NCBI GenBank assembly: GCA_019634615.1
Contig: JAHCAZ010000029.1
Coordinates: forward strand, 1 to 43,597
From: Opitutaceae bacterium
Lineage (GTDB): Bacteria; Verrucomicrobiota; Verrucomicrobiia; Opitutales; Opitutaceae
Length of the DNA: 43,597 nt
Direction: 5' to 3'
This document shows positions 16,298-25,649 of the stretch, piece by piece (within the stretch, counting starts at the first letter, position 1; each line of letters begins with the position of its first letter). The notes below the pieces were generated by a model that was given only the letters and a program-made list of their open reading frames with translations, did no database searches and was not told the DNA's origin. A program made the translations under genes and the position numbers.

Positions 16298-17335
16298 ATG
16301 ACCTCCCTTGAACGTTGTCGTGCCGTGTTGGCCGGTCAGGTGCCCGACCGGGTCCCGGTCGTCCCGCAGACCTTCATGTTTGCCGTCGAGACCGCCGGCG
16401 TCGCCATGGGCGATCTCGTGCGCGACGCGCGCAAGATGGCGCAGGCCCATGTCGTCAGCCAGGAGCGCTACGGCTACGACGGGTGCATCATCGACTTTGA
16501 CGACGCGTCGCTGGCCGAGGCCTGCGGCGCCGCGGTCATCTACCGCGCGGCCGATCCGGCGATCGTGGACGAGGCGCAGATCGTGGTGCGCGACTGGAGC
16601 GACCTTGACCGGCTGAAGCTGCCCGACCCGTGGCGCGACGGCCGCCTGCCGGTGTGGCTTGAGACGACGCGGCACCTGACCGAGGCGATCGGTGACCGCG
16701 TGTGGGTCATGGGCCGCGCCGACCAGGGACCGTTCAGCCTGGCGTGCCTCCTGCGCGGGCCCGAGCAGTTGATGATGGATCTCCTCGACGAGTCGGCGCA
16801 CCCGCACCTCGACCGCCTGATCGAATTCTGCCGGCAGGCGTGCGTGCGGTTTGCCCTCGCGCAGAAGGAGGCGGGGGCGCATGCGACCTCCATCGGCGAC
16901 TCGTTCGCCGGCCCGAGCCTCATCTCGGCGGAGCTGTATCGGCGATTTGCGCTCGAGCCGGAGATCAAGCTGGTCCGCGAGGTTCAGGCGGCCGGCCTGC
17001 CGCTCTCGATCCACATTTGCGGCAACACCAACAAGATCATCGCCGACATGGGCCGCACCGGCGCGAGCATCCTCGAGGTGGACTGGCAGCTCGACATGGC
17101 GGCGGCCCGCCGCCTCGTGCCCGCCGCCACTGTGCTGATGGGCAACATCAACCCCAGCCACCCGATGGTCACCGGCACACCGGAGGAGGTCACCGCCGCC
17201 GCGACCGCGATCATCGAAGCCACAGGCGGTCGTGGCCTGTTCCTCAGCTCTGGCTGCGCCCTGGGCCGCAACACGCGCCCGGAGAACCTCAAGGCCATGG
17301 TCGAAGTGGCGAGGCGCACCGAGGGGAAACTCTAG
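16298..17335 (+). CDS. Uroporphyrinogen decarboxylase-fold protein, MtaA/CmuA-type methyltransferase-like
   Basis: A 345-residue TIM-barrel protein. The end pattern SIHICGNTNKI and, later, FLSSGCALG gives the H-x-C...C zinc triad of corrinoid-dependent methyltransferases (MtaA/MtbA/CmuA), rather than the arginine-rich start of true HemE. ERCRAVLAGQVPDRVPVVPQ is the usual family opening. It probably moves methyl groups between a corrinoid or thiol carrier and a substrate. No corrinoid protein gene is adjacent. It stands alone between divergent and convergent transporter genes. Confidence 0.8.
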   Translation: MTSLERCRAVLAGQVPDRVPVVPQTFMFAVETAGVAMGDLVRDARKMAQAHVVSQERYGYDGCIIDFDDASLAEACGAAVIYRAADPAIVDEAQIVVRDWSDLDRLKLPDPWRDGRLPVWLETTRHLTEAIGDRVWVMGRADQGPFSLACLLRGPEQLMMDLLDESAHPHLDRLIEFCRQACVRFALAQKEAGAHATSIGDSFAGPSLISAELYRRFALEPEIKLVREVQAAGLPLSIHICGNTNKIIADMGRTGASILEVDWQLDMAAARRLVPAATVLMGNINPSHPMVTGTPEEVTAAATAIIEATGGRGLFLSSGCALGRNTRPENLKAMVEVARRTEGKL

Positions 17336-17366
17336 GTCACAGCCAGCCGGCGGCACGGCCGCCCAA

Positions 17367-18797
17367 TTACGTACGCTGCTGCCGGCGGAGAACCGCCGCC
17401 AACCCGAGCGCGACCAACGTCAGGCCGGCCGCCACCCCGAAGGCCACGCGCATGCCGTTGGCCAATGCCTCCGGGCTGGCCTGGGTGAGGGTCGGCGTCC
17501 GCGCGCCGAGCGCAAAAACCGCGCCCATCGCCGAGGCGCCGGTGATGAGGCCAAGATTGCGGGCGAGGTTCAGCAGGCCGGAGACAACGCCGCGTTGATC
17601 GGCGGGGATGGCCTGCATCACCGTGGTGTTGTTGGCGGTCTGGAACAGCGCGTAGCCGACCGTGACAACCACGATAGGCCCGATGTAGCCGGCGATCCCG
17701 CCCGGAGCCGGCAGCATGGCCAGAAGCGCGGCGCCCCCGGCGATGCCGGTGAGACCAACCGTGGTAATCCGCGCGGCGCCGAGGCGATCCGTCCATCGTC
17801 CCGCTGGCACGCTCATCGTCGCGGCCACGAGGGGACCGACCGACAGGACCAGGCCCACGGCCGCGGGTGCGAGGCCCAGCGAGATCGCGAGGTAGAAGGG
17901 GCCGACGACCAGCGTCGTCATCATCACCGTGGCGACGAGCCCGCTGGTCACCAGGCCCGCCAGCAGCGTTCGCTCGCGCAGCATCTTCAAACGGACCAGG
18001 GGTACCGGCACGCGGAGTTCGACATAGGCGAAGAAGCCGACTGCAACCGTGGCCACCGCCAACAAACCGAGGTTGGTGGCGCCGAACGACCCGCGGCCCG
18101 TCGTCATGGCCAGGGCGTAGGCGCCCAGCGCGAGCGCCAGCAGCCCGGTGCCGATCGCATCGAAGCTCGTGGCGGGCGCAGGGAAGGGGCGGCGTTCCGG
18201 CGGCAGGCGATTCCGAATGAGCAGCAGCGTCCCCAAGCCGAGCGGCACATTGACGAGAAAGATCGCGGGCCAGCCCCAGGCGGCGATCAGGTAGCCGCCG
18301 AGCGAGGGCCCGAGCGCCGTGCCGAGGGCGGACATCGTGCCAAGCAGGCCCATGGCCCGGCCGACCTCGGATTTCGGGACGGTATCGCCGACGAACGCCA
18401 GGGTGAGGGCCATCATCGCCGCGGCGCCCAGTCCCTGCGCGGCCCGGGCCGCGATCAGCCACCCCAGCGTCGGTGCGAACCCGCCCAGCGCGGAGGCCGC
18501 GGTGAACACCGCGATGCCGAGGAGGAGCAGGCGGCGACGGCCATGCAGATCGCCGAGCCGTCCGACGCTGACGATCAGGGTCGTGACCGCCAGCAGGTAG
18601 GCGAGGACGACCCACTGCGCGGCCTGAAACGTGGCGGCGAAGGCCTCAACCAGGGTTGGCAGGGCGACGTTGGCGATGCTCGTGCCGAGGGACGACAGGA
18701 GCATGGCCAGCGCGAGGCCCGCGAGCGCCCAGCGCGTGGTGGTGAGCGCGGGTCGGGCGATCGCGATGGGGTCGAGGGTGGCGGAGGCGGGTTTCAT
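17367..18797 (-). CDS. MFS multidrug-type transporter (DHA2, EmrB/QacA-like)
   Basis: A 476-residue inner-membrane exporter with about 14 hydrophobic segments. Motif A is GRLGDLHGRRRLLLLG, the drug/H+ antiporter motif C is SALGTALGPSLGGYL, and the DHA2 opening is LSSLGTSIANVALPTL. It is divergent from the LysR gene, which probably controls it through the palindrome between them. No periplasmic adaptor gene of the EmrA type is adjacent, so it would work as a single-component pump. Confidence 0.92.
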   Translation of the reverse strand: MKPASATLDPIAIARPALTTTRWALAGLALAMLLSSLGTSIANVALPTLVEAFAATFQAAQWVVLAYLLAVTTLIVSVGRLGDLHGRRRLLLLGIAVFTAASALGGFAPTLGWLIAARAAQGLGAAAMMALTLAFVGDTVPKSEVGRAMGLLGTMSALGTALGPSLGGYLIAAWGWPAIFLVNVPLGLGTLLLIRNRLPPERRPFPAPATSFDAIGTGLLALALGAYALAMTTGRGSFGATNLGLLAVATVAVGFFAYVELRVPVPLVRLKMLRERTLLAGLVTSGLVATVMMTTLVVGPFYLAISLGLAPAAVGLVLSVGPLVAATMSVPAGRWTDRLGAARITTVGLTGIAGGAALLAMLPAPGGIAGYIGPIVVVTVGYALFQTANNTTVMQAIPADQRGVVSGLLNLARNLGLITGASAMGAVFALGARTPTLTQASPEALANGMRVAFGVAAGLTLVALGLAAVLRRQQRT

Positions 18798-18818
18798 GGC
18801 GCCAGTCTAGGCCATCGG

Positions 18819-18847
18819 TTGACAGGGCGGAAGACGCACCGTATGCA
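18819..18847 (+). promoter_or_regulatory. Candidate sigma-70 promoter of the LysR gene
   Basis: TTGACA at 18819-18824 is followed by a 17-base spacer and TATGCA at 18842-18847. The -10 element overlaps the palindromic LysR-type box, which would give negative autoregulation. Confidence 0.5.
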
Positions 18848-18860
18848 CGTCATACGTGCA
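18840..18860. promoter_or_regulatory. LysR-type operator: nested palindromes
   Basis: CGTATG-cacgt-CATACG (18840-18856) contains a T-N11-A box (T18842, A18854). A second perfect palindrome, TGCACGT-cat-ACGTGCA (18844-18860), is offset from it by four bases at each end. It lies 45 bases from the LysR start and 43 bases from the MFS start, the normal position for a LysR regulator and its divergent target. Confidence 0.65.
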
Positions 18861-18904
18861 CGAAACGCCATGTCTGGTGTCGCGTTGAAACCTTCCCTCG
18901 CTCC

Positions 18905-19801
18905 ATGACCCGACCTGACCTGAACCTGTTGGTGACGCTCGATGCCCTGCTGGAGGAGGGCAGTGTGGCGCGCGCGGCGCGGCGGCTGCGCCTCAGCCCG
19001 TCGGCGATGAGCCGGGCGTTGGCGCGGGTGCGGGCGGCGACGGGTGATCCGTTGCTGGTCCGGGCGGGACGCGGGCTGGTGCCGACGCCCCGGGCCGCGG
19101 AACTGCGCGCCCGCGTCGGGCAGCTCGTGCAGGACAGCGAGGCGGTGCTCCGGCCGGTGGGAAAACTCGAGGTTGGGGGCCTCGTGCGCACGTTCACCCT
19201 GCGGACCAGCGAGGGTTTTGTGGAGAACTTCGGGCCGGCGCTCATTGCCCGGCTCGAGGCGCAGGCCCCGGGCGTGCAACTGCGTTTCGTGTCGAAACCG
19301 AACAAGGATGGTGCGCCGCTGCGGGAGGGAGCGGTCGACCTGGAGACCGGCGTGGTCGAGGCCACCACCAGTCCGGAGTTGCGCGTTCAGGCCTTGTTTC
19401 GGGATCGCTACGTCGGCGTGGTGCGGAAGGGGCATCCGTTGACCAAGGGTAGGATCACGGCGGCGCGGTATGCCGCCGGGCGGCACATCGGGGTGGCGCG
19501 GGATCCTGGTCAGGACCCGATCGATGCCGCCTTGGCTGCGCGCGAGCTCAAGCGGAAGGTGGCCGTCTCACTCGTTGCGGGCTTCGCCGCGGCGCTGGCC
19601 CTGGTGAGGAACTCGGACCTGATCGCGACGGTGCCCGAGCGGCACACCGGCCAGCTGCGCGCCGGTCTGCACAGTTTCGCGGTGCCGGTTGTGCTCCCGG
19701 AGTTCACCGTCTCGCTCCTGTGGCACCCGCGGCTCGACGCCGATCCCGGCCACCGGTGGCTGCGCGGAATCGTGCGCGAAGTCTGCGGCGCCCAGCGGTA
19801 A
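18905..19801 (+). CDS. LysR-family transcriptional regulator
   Basis: A 298-residue regulator. The winged HTH is at the N-terminus (LNLLVTLDALLEEGSVARAA, RRLRLSPSAMSRALARVR), then a linker helix and a two-lobe effector domain ending in VSLLWHPRLDADPGHRWLRG. The latter phrase, with NLLVTLDALL at the start, resembles the NodD/YbeF-type subgroup that controls efflux pumps or catabolic genes. It is divergently arranged with the DHA2 transporter. Confidence 0.92.
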   Translation: MTRPDLNLLVTLDALLEEGSVARAARRLRLSPSAMSRALARVRAATGDPLLVRAGRGLVPTPRAAELRARVGQLVQDSEAVLRPVGKLEVGGLVRTFTLRTSEGFVENFGPALIARLEAQAPGVQLRFVSKPNKDGAPLREGAVDLETGVVEATTSPELRVQALFRDRYVGVVRKGHPLTKGRITAARYAAGRHIGVARDPGQDPIDAALAARELKRKVAVSLVAGFAAALALVRNSDLIATVPERHTGQLRAGLHSFAVPVVLPEFTVSLLWHPRLDADPGHRWLRGIVREVCGAQR

Positions 19802-19850
19802 CCCACTCCCGGCCGCGGATGACCCGGGCTCGGCAAAGTGGAAAAAGGCG

Positions 19851-19879
19851 TTGACAGCCCAAAACCCGAAACGCACGTT
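19851..19879 (+). promoter_or_regulatory. Candidate promoter of tRNA-fMet
   Basis: A perfect TTGACA lies at 19851-19856; 17 bases later is a weak -10, CACGTT, at 19874-19879. The tRNA starts 14 bases further on. The -35 match and its position are good, the -10 is poor. Confidence 0.4.
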
Positions 19880-19889
19880 GCCCCTTCCC

Positions 19890-19969
<80 letters not shown>

Positions 19970-19973
19970 ATTT

Positions 19974-20010
19974 AACTCCCTCCCAGCCGAAAGGTTGCGA
20001 GGGAGTTTTG
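19974..20010 (+). terminator. Terminator behind tRNA-fMet
   Basis: A hairpin with 9-bp arms AACTCCCTC (19974-19982) and GAGGGAGTT (19999-20007), followed by only a short run of T. It follows the attachment repeat directly and therefore belongs to the inserted DNA. Confidence 0.65.
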
Positions 20011-20103
20011 GTTTAAGTAACCGCGAAAATCGCAGATCCCTACGTGCACACCCCTTTACGAGGGAGACCACTTTTGCACGTGTCCATATACGCGGGGTCA
20101 AGG
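20011..20103. other. Left end of the fMet island, no gene
   Basis: Ninety-three bases between the terminator and the xylose isomerase stop. ACGTGCA (20042-20048) and TGCACGT (20075-20081) face each other around 26 bases. No integrase remnant is recognisable. Confidence 0.5.
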
Positions 20104-21435
20104 TCAGACCGGGTGCAGATATGTGTTCAGGAGATTCTCGAGATATTCCTGCCTGCCGGACCTCGGTGTAGGTTCACCGAGCTTCGACAGCACAAGCTTT
20201 TCGAGGGATCTGAAGGATGCCTTGCCGGTTAGGATGTCGCGGCCGAAGCCGGTATCGAAGCTGGCGTAGCGCTCGGCGACGAAGGCTCCGAGCTTTCCAT
20301 CGGCGATGATCCGGCGCGCGAGCTTGAAAGCCAGCGCGTAGGCGTCCATGCCCCCGATGTGGGCGTGAAAGAGGTCCTCCGGGTCGATCGAGGGGCGGCG
20401 AAGCTTGGCGTCGAAGTTCAGGCCGCCAGTGCCGAGGCCGCCGGCGCGCAGGATCGACATCATGGCGAGTGTGAGCTCCTTGACGTTGGTGTTGAACTGG
20501 TCGGTGTCCCAGCCAAGGAGCGGGTCGCCGGTGTTGGCGTCGATCGAGCCAAGCATGCCCTGAGAGGCCGCGACTTCGATTTCGTGCTCAAAGGTGTGGC
20601 CGGCGAGCGTGGCGTGGTTGGTCTCGATGTTGAACTTGAAATGCTTTTCGAGCCCGTAGGTGCGGAGGAAGGCGATGGCGCTCGCGACGTCGAAGTCGTA
20701 TTGGTGCTTCGTGGGCTCCTTCGGCTTCGGTTCAATGAGGAACTGACCCTTGAAGCCGATGCTGTCTGCGTAGTCTACGGCCATGCGGAGGAAGGCCGCG
20801 AGGTGGTCCTGCTCGCGTTTGAGGTTGGTGTTGAGGAGCGTCTCGTAACCCTCCCGGCCACCCCAGAACACGTAGTTCTCACCGCCGAGCTCCTGCGTGA
20901 CATCCAGGGCTTTCTTCACTTGCGCGGCGGCGTAGGCGAAGACGTGCGCGTCGGGATTCGTGGCCGCGCCGCACATGTAGCGCGGGTTGGAGAAGAGGTT
21001 GGCGGTGCCCCAAAGGAGCTTCACGCCGGTGGCCTTCTGCATGTCCTTCGCGTGGGCGATCAGTTTGTCGAGGTGGCGGTTCGACTCGGCCAGAGAGCGG
21101 CCCTCCGGCGCGATGTCGCGGTCATGGAAACACCAGAACGGCGCACGGATCTTCTGGAAGAACTCGAACGCTGCATCCATGCGCACCTTGGCTACGGAAA
21201 CTGCGTCGGTTCCCATCTCCCACGGACGGTTGATGGTGCGCGGGCCGAACGGGTCGGTGCCGGTGCCGCAAAACGCATGCCAGTAGGCGATGGAGAAACG
21301 CAGGTGCTCCGACATCGTCCGGCCGTCAATCACCTCGTCCGGGTTGTAGTGACGGAAGGCCAGCGGGTTGGACGAGCGGGGGCCCTCGTAAGCGACCTGC
21401 GCGATGTTTGGGAAGTGGCAACGGACCAATTTCAT
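20104..21435 (-). CDS. xylA: Xylose isomerase
   Basis: A 443-residue cytosolic enzyme converting D-xylose to D-xylulose, the normal length of class II xylose isomerases. Conserved parts seen are the catalytic histidine/aspartate [13 protein letters not shown], the [13 protein letters not shown] loop, the lysine and metal-binding [30 protein letters not shown], and the second metal site [18 protein letters not shown]. It is the last gene of the minus-strand operon from 28435, 12 bases behind the GH71/99-like gene, and would handle xylose released by the GH31 enzyme. No xylulokinase is encoded on the island. Confidence 0.97.
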   Translation of the reverse strand: MKLVRCHFPNIAQVAYEGPRSSNPLAFRHYNPDEVIDGRTMSEHLRFSIAYWHAFCGTGTDPFGPRTINRPWEMGTDAVSVAKVRMDAAFEFFQKIRAPFWCFHDRDIAPEGRSLAESNRHLDKLIAHAKDMQKATGVKLLWGTANLFSNPRYMCGAATNPDAHVFAYAAAQVKKALDVTQELGGENYVFWGGREGYETLLNTNLKREQDHLAAFLRMAVDYADSIGFKGQFLIEPKPKEPTKHQYDFDVASAIAFLRTYGLEKHFKFNIETNHATLAGHTFEHEIEVAASQGMLGSIDANTGDPLLGWDTDQFNTNVKELTLAMMSILRAGGLGTGGLNFDAKLRRPSIDPEDLFHAHIGGMDAYALAFKLARRIIADGKLGAFVAERYASFDTGFGRDILTGKASFRSLEKLVLSKLGEPTPRSGRQEYLENLLNTYLHPV

Positions 21436-21447
21436 GGAGAGGACGGG

Positions 21448-23280
21448 CTAGGGGGCCGGACGAAACAAGTCAGCGGATAGGCGAACATTTCGCACCTCGG
21501 CTGCGCCGCGAAACTCAAGATCGTTCCCGCCAGGAAGGCGGTGCTGCCATGCGCAATTCCTGGCGAATACCCGGACACGGGCCCGTTGCCAGTCGCCGGC
21601 CTCGAGCAGGTTGATGTCGGCGATCACGCCGAAATCTCCAACTTCGGATTTGGTCCGGTCGGTGTCCGAGAGAACCTCGAGCTTGCCGCGCCTCGTGGGC
21701 TTGTAGTCGAACTCCAGCACGGCCTCATAGTAAGACTTACGCAGCTTAACCGCAGTCTCTTCGTCGAGACGGAGTCGCTGTATCGAGCCGCCCGGCGGCG
21801 CTCCCGGTGTGATTCGGTCAATAGGGGCAAGCACGCCATTTGCGTTACCAACCAGTATGAGCCGCTCGGGCTGCGGCACCGCCCGCTCGCGTCCGGCGAT
21901 GGAGGTCTCGGCTTCGCCCAGCGACTTGGCCGCGTCAGGATCGTGACGCGCCAGAGCCATGGCCGCTAGGTCGAGTGTTGCCGACACTGAAGGCATGTCG
22001 GGCAGCCCGATGCGTTTCAGACGCTCGGCGCGCTTTCTCAGTTTGAAAAGTCGCAGCGGCAGTTCGATCAGTTCCGGCGTGGCCTGAAGTCCCTTGAAGC
22101 GGGCCGCGGCGACAGCGGTCAATTTGAGGGCGAGTCCCTGGTCCTCAACCGAGGGCTCGATCTGGCTGCCTTCAGTCCAGTCGTTCCAAGTCGGCACAAA
22201 CACCCAGTCAAGGTTGCGGGCATTTGCGACATTGAACTTCCACATGTCCCGGTAGAGCTCACCCTGGCCGCGCACGAGCAGAGAAAAATCGTTGCCCCAA
22301 CCGGCGCAGCTCCGGTTGTCGAAGCCCGGAGTCGCGCTGCTGACTCGAGGACCCGACCCCGTGGCCGCCATCACCTGCTTAAGGTATTCGAGGGAATCAT
22401 CTATGGTCCCGTGACGATCGAATTGCGCTTCGAGGGTTGCGGCACCGCCAGGGCGCGCGCGCGTCGGCACCCAACCGAAGAACCCTGAAACACCCGGGCG
22501 AAAGCCGCGGCCCGGCTCGAACCACGGGGCCGATTCCCACAACTGCACAAGCGCGCTGTTTGCGCCAAGTTTGCCCGTCAGCCGCGGCCGGATCAGGACG
22601 CGGGCTGCAGGATCATGCGCCGCCGCGACCGCTTGGTTAACATGGTCGAATTCCTCTGGTGACAGGCCGTCGCCAAAGAGGAAGATTACTGGTTGACCCT
22701 TGAAACGAGCGGTGACGCGCTCAGCGTCGATCGTCCGAAGCAGCTGACGGTAGTTTTTGATGAACTCCTCCACCAGTTGATCGCGTCCGCGCAGCTCCGG
22801 CCGCATCGCCGGCAATTGCTGGAAAAGCCACCGGTCGCAGAGGTTGATGCCGATCTCAAAATCATAGCGCGCCGCCGCCGTGGTCAGGGCCCGGCGAATC
22901 CGTTCACTACCGTGGTCGAAGAAACCCCATTCGACGAAGAACCCGTCAATGTGCGCGGCCTTGGCCGACAGGATCTGATATTCGATGTAATCCGGGTCCA
23001 GTTCCGATTGCATGCCGACGAGTGGGTAGTCGGCGGAGGCGAGTTCGTGGCGCCCACTCTCATCAATGAGATCGGCATTACGGTTCACTACCGGATTCGG
23101 CAACCGGCTGTTTTTCCCGACCGTGCTGTATTTCCAAATGCCGAGGGCGCCGTCGTGTTCACGGGTATAACGGGCGCTGTGATAGTCCGCATAGACCTTA
23201 TGCGGCTCGGTATCCCCGGCCAGCCCGGCGGGGCTCGACCCGAGAACCAATAATGTGACTGCGAAATGGCTGAATTTCAT
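21448..23280 (-). CDS. Secreted glycoside hydrolase family 71/99-like protein
   Basis: A 610-residue protein with a signal peptide (MKFSHFAVTLLVLGSSPAGLAG). The barrel part starts with KVYADYHSARYT and contains HIDGFFVEWGFFDHG, SALVQLWESAPWF and the characteristic WVFVPTWNDWTEGSQIEPS of GH71/GH99-like proteins. The last 130 residues look like a separate beta-sandwich (YYEAVLEFDYKP to VRNVRLSADL). Its start overlaps the GH31 stop by four bases, so translation is coupled. GH99 enzymes are endo-acting mannosidases and GH71 enzymes alpha-1,3-glucanases; this protein is too divergent for a substrate call. Confidence 0.75.
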   Translation of the reverse strand: MKFSHFAVTLLVLGSSPAGLAGDTEPHKVYADYHSARYTREHDGALGIWKYSTVGKNSRLPNPVVNRNADLIDESGRHELASADYPLVGMQSELDPDYIEYQILSAKAAHIDGFFVEWGFFDHGSERIRRALTTAAARYDFEIGINLCDRWLFQQLPAMRPELRGRDQLVEEFIKNYRQLLRTIDAERVTARFKGQPVIFLFGDGLSPEEFDHVNQAVAAAHDPAARVLIRPRLTGKLGANSALVQLWESAPWFEPGRGFRPGVSGFFGWVPTRARPGGAATLEAQFDRHGTIDDSLEYLKQVMAATGSGPRVSSATPGFDNRSCAGWGNDFSLLVRGQGELYRDMWKFNVANARNLDWVFVPTWNDWTEGSQIEPSVEDQGLALKLTAVAAARFKGLQATPELIELPLRLFKLRKRAERLKRIGLPDMPSVSATLDLAAMALARHDPDAAKSLGEAETSIAGRERAVPQPERLILVGNANGVLAPIDRITPGAPPGGSIQRLRLDEETAVKLRKSYYEAVLEFDYKPTRRGKLEVLSDTDRTKSEVGDFGVIADINLLEAGDWQRARVRVFARNCAWQHRLPGGNDLEFRGAAEVRNVRLSADLFRPAP

Positions 23281-25643
23281 GCGGCGACCAGTTCAATGGG
23301 GATGGCAGGGTCGAGACTGCTGACTTTGATCTGGGAGGCGGCGAGGTTGGTAACCGCGACGACGTGGCGGGCACCAGATCGACGGTAGGTGATCTCGCAG
23401 CGCTTGCCGCTGCGTAAAGGGAACGAGAAAGCCCGCTCGCCGTCGCCGGTAAGCGGTCCGATCACGATCTCGATCGGCTCGAATTCCTGTTCGCCGACGA
23501 AATTCATCACCGGACCGAGCGGGACGATGGCGCCGGAGCGGACAAACACGGGCAGGCGGTCCAACCCTTCCTGCACGTGATGCCAGCGGCCAGATCCGCG
23601 GGCGTCGATTTTATCGCCGGTCCACCAGGAATGCCAGACGTCCGGCGGCAGATATGCCTGGCGCGTCCCGCGCTCATCCGCCAACGGCACCACGAGCAGC
23701 GAATCACCGCAGAGAAACTCGTCGCCGATGTTCCAGGTGTTACGATCGTCCTGGTATTCGACGACCAGCGGACGTGCGAAGGGGAGTGACTGTTCGCGGC
23801 ATTGCTCGGCGGTGCCGAGGATGTAAGGCAGCAAGCGATAGCGTAGCTCGAGAAACTTCCGGCAGAGGCGCAGCGTTTCCGGGGAAAAGCGATAGAACTC
23901 GCGATGCCCGAAGCCATGAATGCGACAATGGGAGAGAAAGATACTCCATTGCAGCCAGCGCACCAGCAGCGTGTCGGTCGTTTTGCCCATGAAGCCACCG
24001 ATGTCCTGGCTCCAGAACTGAAAGCCGCTGAGCCCGAGCGAGAGTCCGCCTTCGAGTTGCGGGATCATGTTGGCGGCGTTCGGGCTGCTATCGCCACCCC
24101 AATGGACCGGAAAACGTTGCCCACCGGCACAGGCCGAACGCGCCCAGACAACCCCACCGTCGGGACAGCCGTCCATCGCGGCCGCAGCGGCCGCGTTGTA
24201 GAGAAGGGGATAGAGATTGTGGGCGCGGTGTCCAGGCGTGCCGTCGAAATATACCCCGTCGACCGGTGCGCTTTCACCAAAGTCCGTCTTCAACGCCACC
24301 ACCCCGAGCCGACAAAGGCGGCGAAGATGGTGCTGCCAGATAGCGACTGCGCGCGGGTTCGTGAAGTCGATCACGCCGACCGTGCCGAGGAACCCATCGA
24401 CGAACGTGATTTCGCTGTCATAAACACTGCCGTCTGGCCGCCGAACGAACCCGTCAACCGCGGTGAGATCGGCATAGAGCTTTGAGCCTTCGGGGATGTA
24501 GGGCAATTGCCAGAGCGACACCTTCACTCCGAGTTGCCGCAGCTTGGAAATCCACCCGGCGGGATCGGGGAACCGGCTCGGCGAAAACTCGAGATCGCAG
24601 AACCAGTTCTGTTCAAACCAATTGGTATCGAGATGGATCACATCGCACGGCAAACGCTGGCGCCGCATTTCCCGCACCACCTCAAGGGTTTCCTCGGCTG
24701 AGCTGTAGCTGATCTTGCTTTGCCAGAAGCCAAAGGTCCATGCCGCCGGCACGGAGCCGCGGCCGGTTAGCGTGGTATAAAGCGGCAGGATCTCCTTCAG
24801 GTTCCCGATGAACACGAAGTAGTCGAGGTGGTCGTCGTCGATTCCCACCTGAAGATCGCAGGCGCTCAGCGCCCCGACCCACGCGGAGAAGCGAGCGGTG
24901 TGGTTCAGGAACACGCCGTAGCCCAGGCTCGATGTGAAGAAGCCGACGTTCTTGTAGGCTCGATCGGTCGTGACGCCCTTGGTGTCCGACATGTCCACGT
25001 CGATGGACTGGCCGACCTTGTTGAGGCGAATGAAGCGTTCGCCAAAGCCGAAAATCGCTTCGTCCGGTCGGAGATCAAAACACTCCGTCGCGATCGGTCG
25101 GCCGTCAGCCAGTCGATGGGACAAGCCGAGCCCGTAAGCGTCCCATTGGTTGAAATAGTTCTTCTCCTCGCCGGCGGCGCCGCAAGCCACTGCGCCGTCC
25201 GGCGAGCGCCATTCCCAGCGCCACGGATCGAGGTGCAGCACCAGAGTGCCGGCGGTCGTGGTGGCGATGGCGCGCTCGTTGCCCACGTCCCAGTCACAGC
25301 GTGTTGGTCCGCCGAACTCCCCCACGGTGAGGCCCGACTCCTTCGGCGGCGTCGAATGTTCTTCCCGATACCGGACGCGAAAGACCCGGTCGTGCAAGAC
25401 ATCGATCATGACCTGCCCGCCGTCGGCGGTTCCTTCCAGTGCTTCGGTCCGCGCAGCAAACATAGCTTGGTCGGCGGAGGAAAGTGGGCGAAAGCTGGAT
25501 GTCTTCGCCGACACTGAGAGTTGGATCTGGTTGGCATGCCGTGCGGTCACCCGGGCCTTGACCGCAGTCTGCCGCACGACTTCCCGCGTTTGGAGCGCGC
25601 GGGTCGGCAGGGGAATGCCGATCGATTTTCCGGTTCCAGCCAT
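23277..25643 (-). CDS. GH31 alpha-xylosidase (YicI-like)
   Basis: A 788-residue retaining glycosidase expected to remove alpha-xylosyl units from xyloglucan-type oligosaccharides. The nucleophile aspartate is in VVALKTDFGESAP; the KTDFGE form is typical of alpha-xylosidases rather than alpha-glucosidases. The acid/base aspartate is in PVHWGGDSSPN. Other family parts are AIFGFGERFIRLNK and DVIHLDTNWF. No signal peptide is visible, so it should act inside the cell on imported oligosaccharides. It begins six bases behind the MFS gene. Together with xylA it gives a release-and-isomerise module. Confidence 0.92.
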   Translation of the reverse strand: MAGTGKSIGIPLPTRALQTREVVRQTAVKARVTARHANQIQLSVSAKTSSFRPLSSADQAMFAARTEALEGTADGGQVMIDVLHDRVFRVRYREEHSTPPKESGLTVGEFGGPTRCDWDVGNERAIATTTAGTLVLHLDPWRWEWRSPDGAVACGAAGEEKNYFNQWDAYGLGLSHRLADGRPIATECFDLRPDEAIFGFGERFIRLNKVGQSIDVDMSDTKGVTTDRAYKNVGFFTSSLGYGVFLNHTARFSAWVGALSACDLQVGIDDDHLDYFVFIGNLKEILPLYTTLTGRGSVPAAWTFGFWQSKISYSSAEETLEVVREMRRQRLPCDVIHLDTNWFEQNWFCDLEFSPSRFPDPAGWISKLRQLGVKVSLWQLPYIPEGSKLYADLTAVDGFVRRPDGSVYDSEITFVDGFLGTVGVIDFTNPRAVAIWQHHLRRLCRLGVVALKTDFGESAPVDGVYFDGTPGHRAHNLYPLLYNAAAAAAMDGCPDGGVVWARSACAGGQRFPVHWGGDSSPNAANMIPQLEGGLSLGLSGFQFWSQDIGGFMGKTTDTLLVRWLQWSIFLSHCRIHGFGHREFYRFSPETLRLCRKFLELRYRLLPYILGTAEQCREQSLPFARPLVVEYQDDRNTWNIGDEFLCGDSLLVVPLADERGTRQAYLPPDVWHSWWTGDKIDARGSGRWHHVQEGLDRLPVFVRSGAIVPLGPVMNFVGEQEFEPIEIVIGPLTGDGERAFSFPLRSGKRCEITYRRSGARHVVAVTNLAASQIKVSSLDPAIPIELVAA

Positions 25644-25649
25644 GATGTA

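Noticed and set aside
11150..17335. A photosynthesis or carotenoid gene cluster (phytoene-desaturase-like, PucC-like and URO-D-like genes within 6 kb)
   Set aside because: The URO-D protein has the zinc triad of methyltransferases, the oxidoreductase sits in a sugar operon, and no bch, puf or crt gene is present. The names come from broad families.
14792..17356. An 854-residue minus-strand reading frame covering both the MFS gene and the opposite strand of the methyltransferase-like gene
   Set aside because: Only the part up to 16135 has transporter sequence; the rest is the antisense of 16298-17335 and has low-complexity composition.
20042..20081. A second LysR operator at the left end of the fMet island (ACGTGCA...TGCACGT)
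   Set aside because: The arms resemble the palindrome at 18844-18860, but they are 26 bases apart, lie outside a promoter region and belong to inserted DNA.
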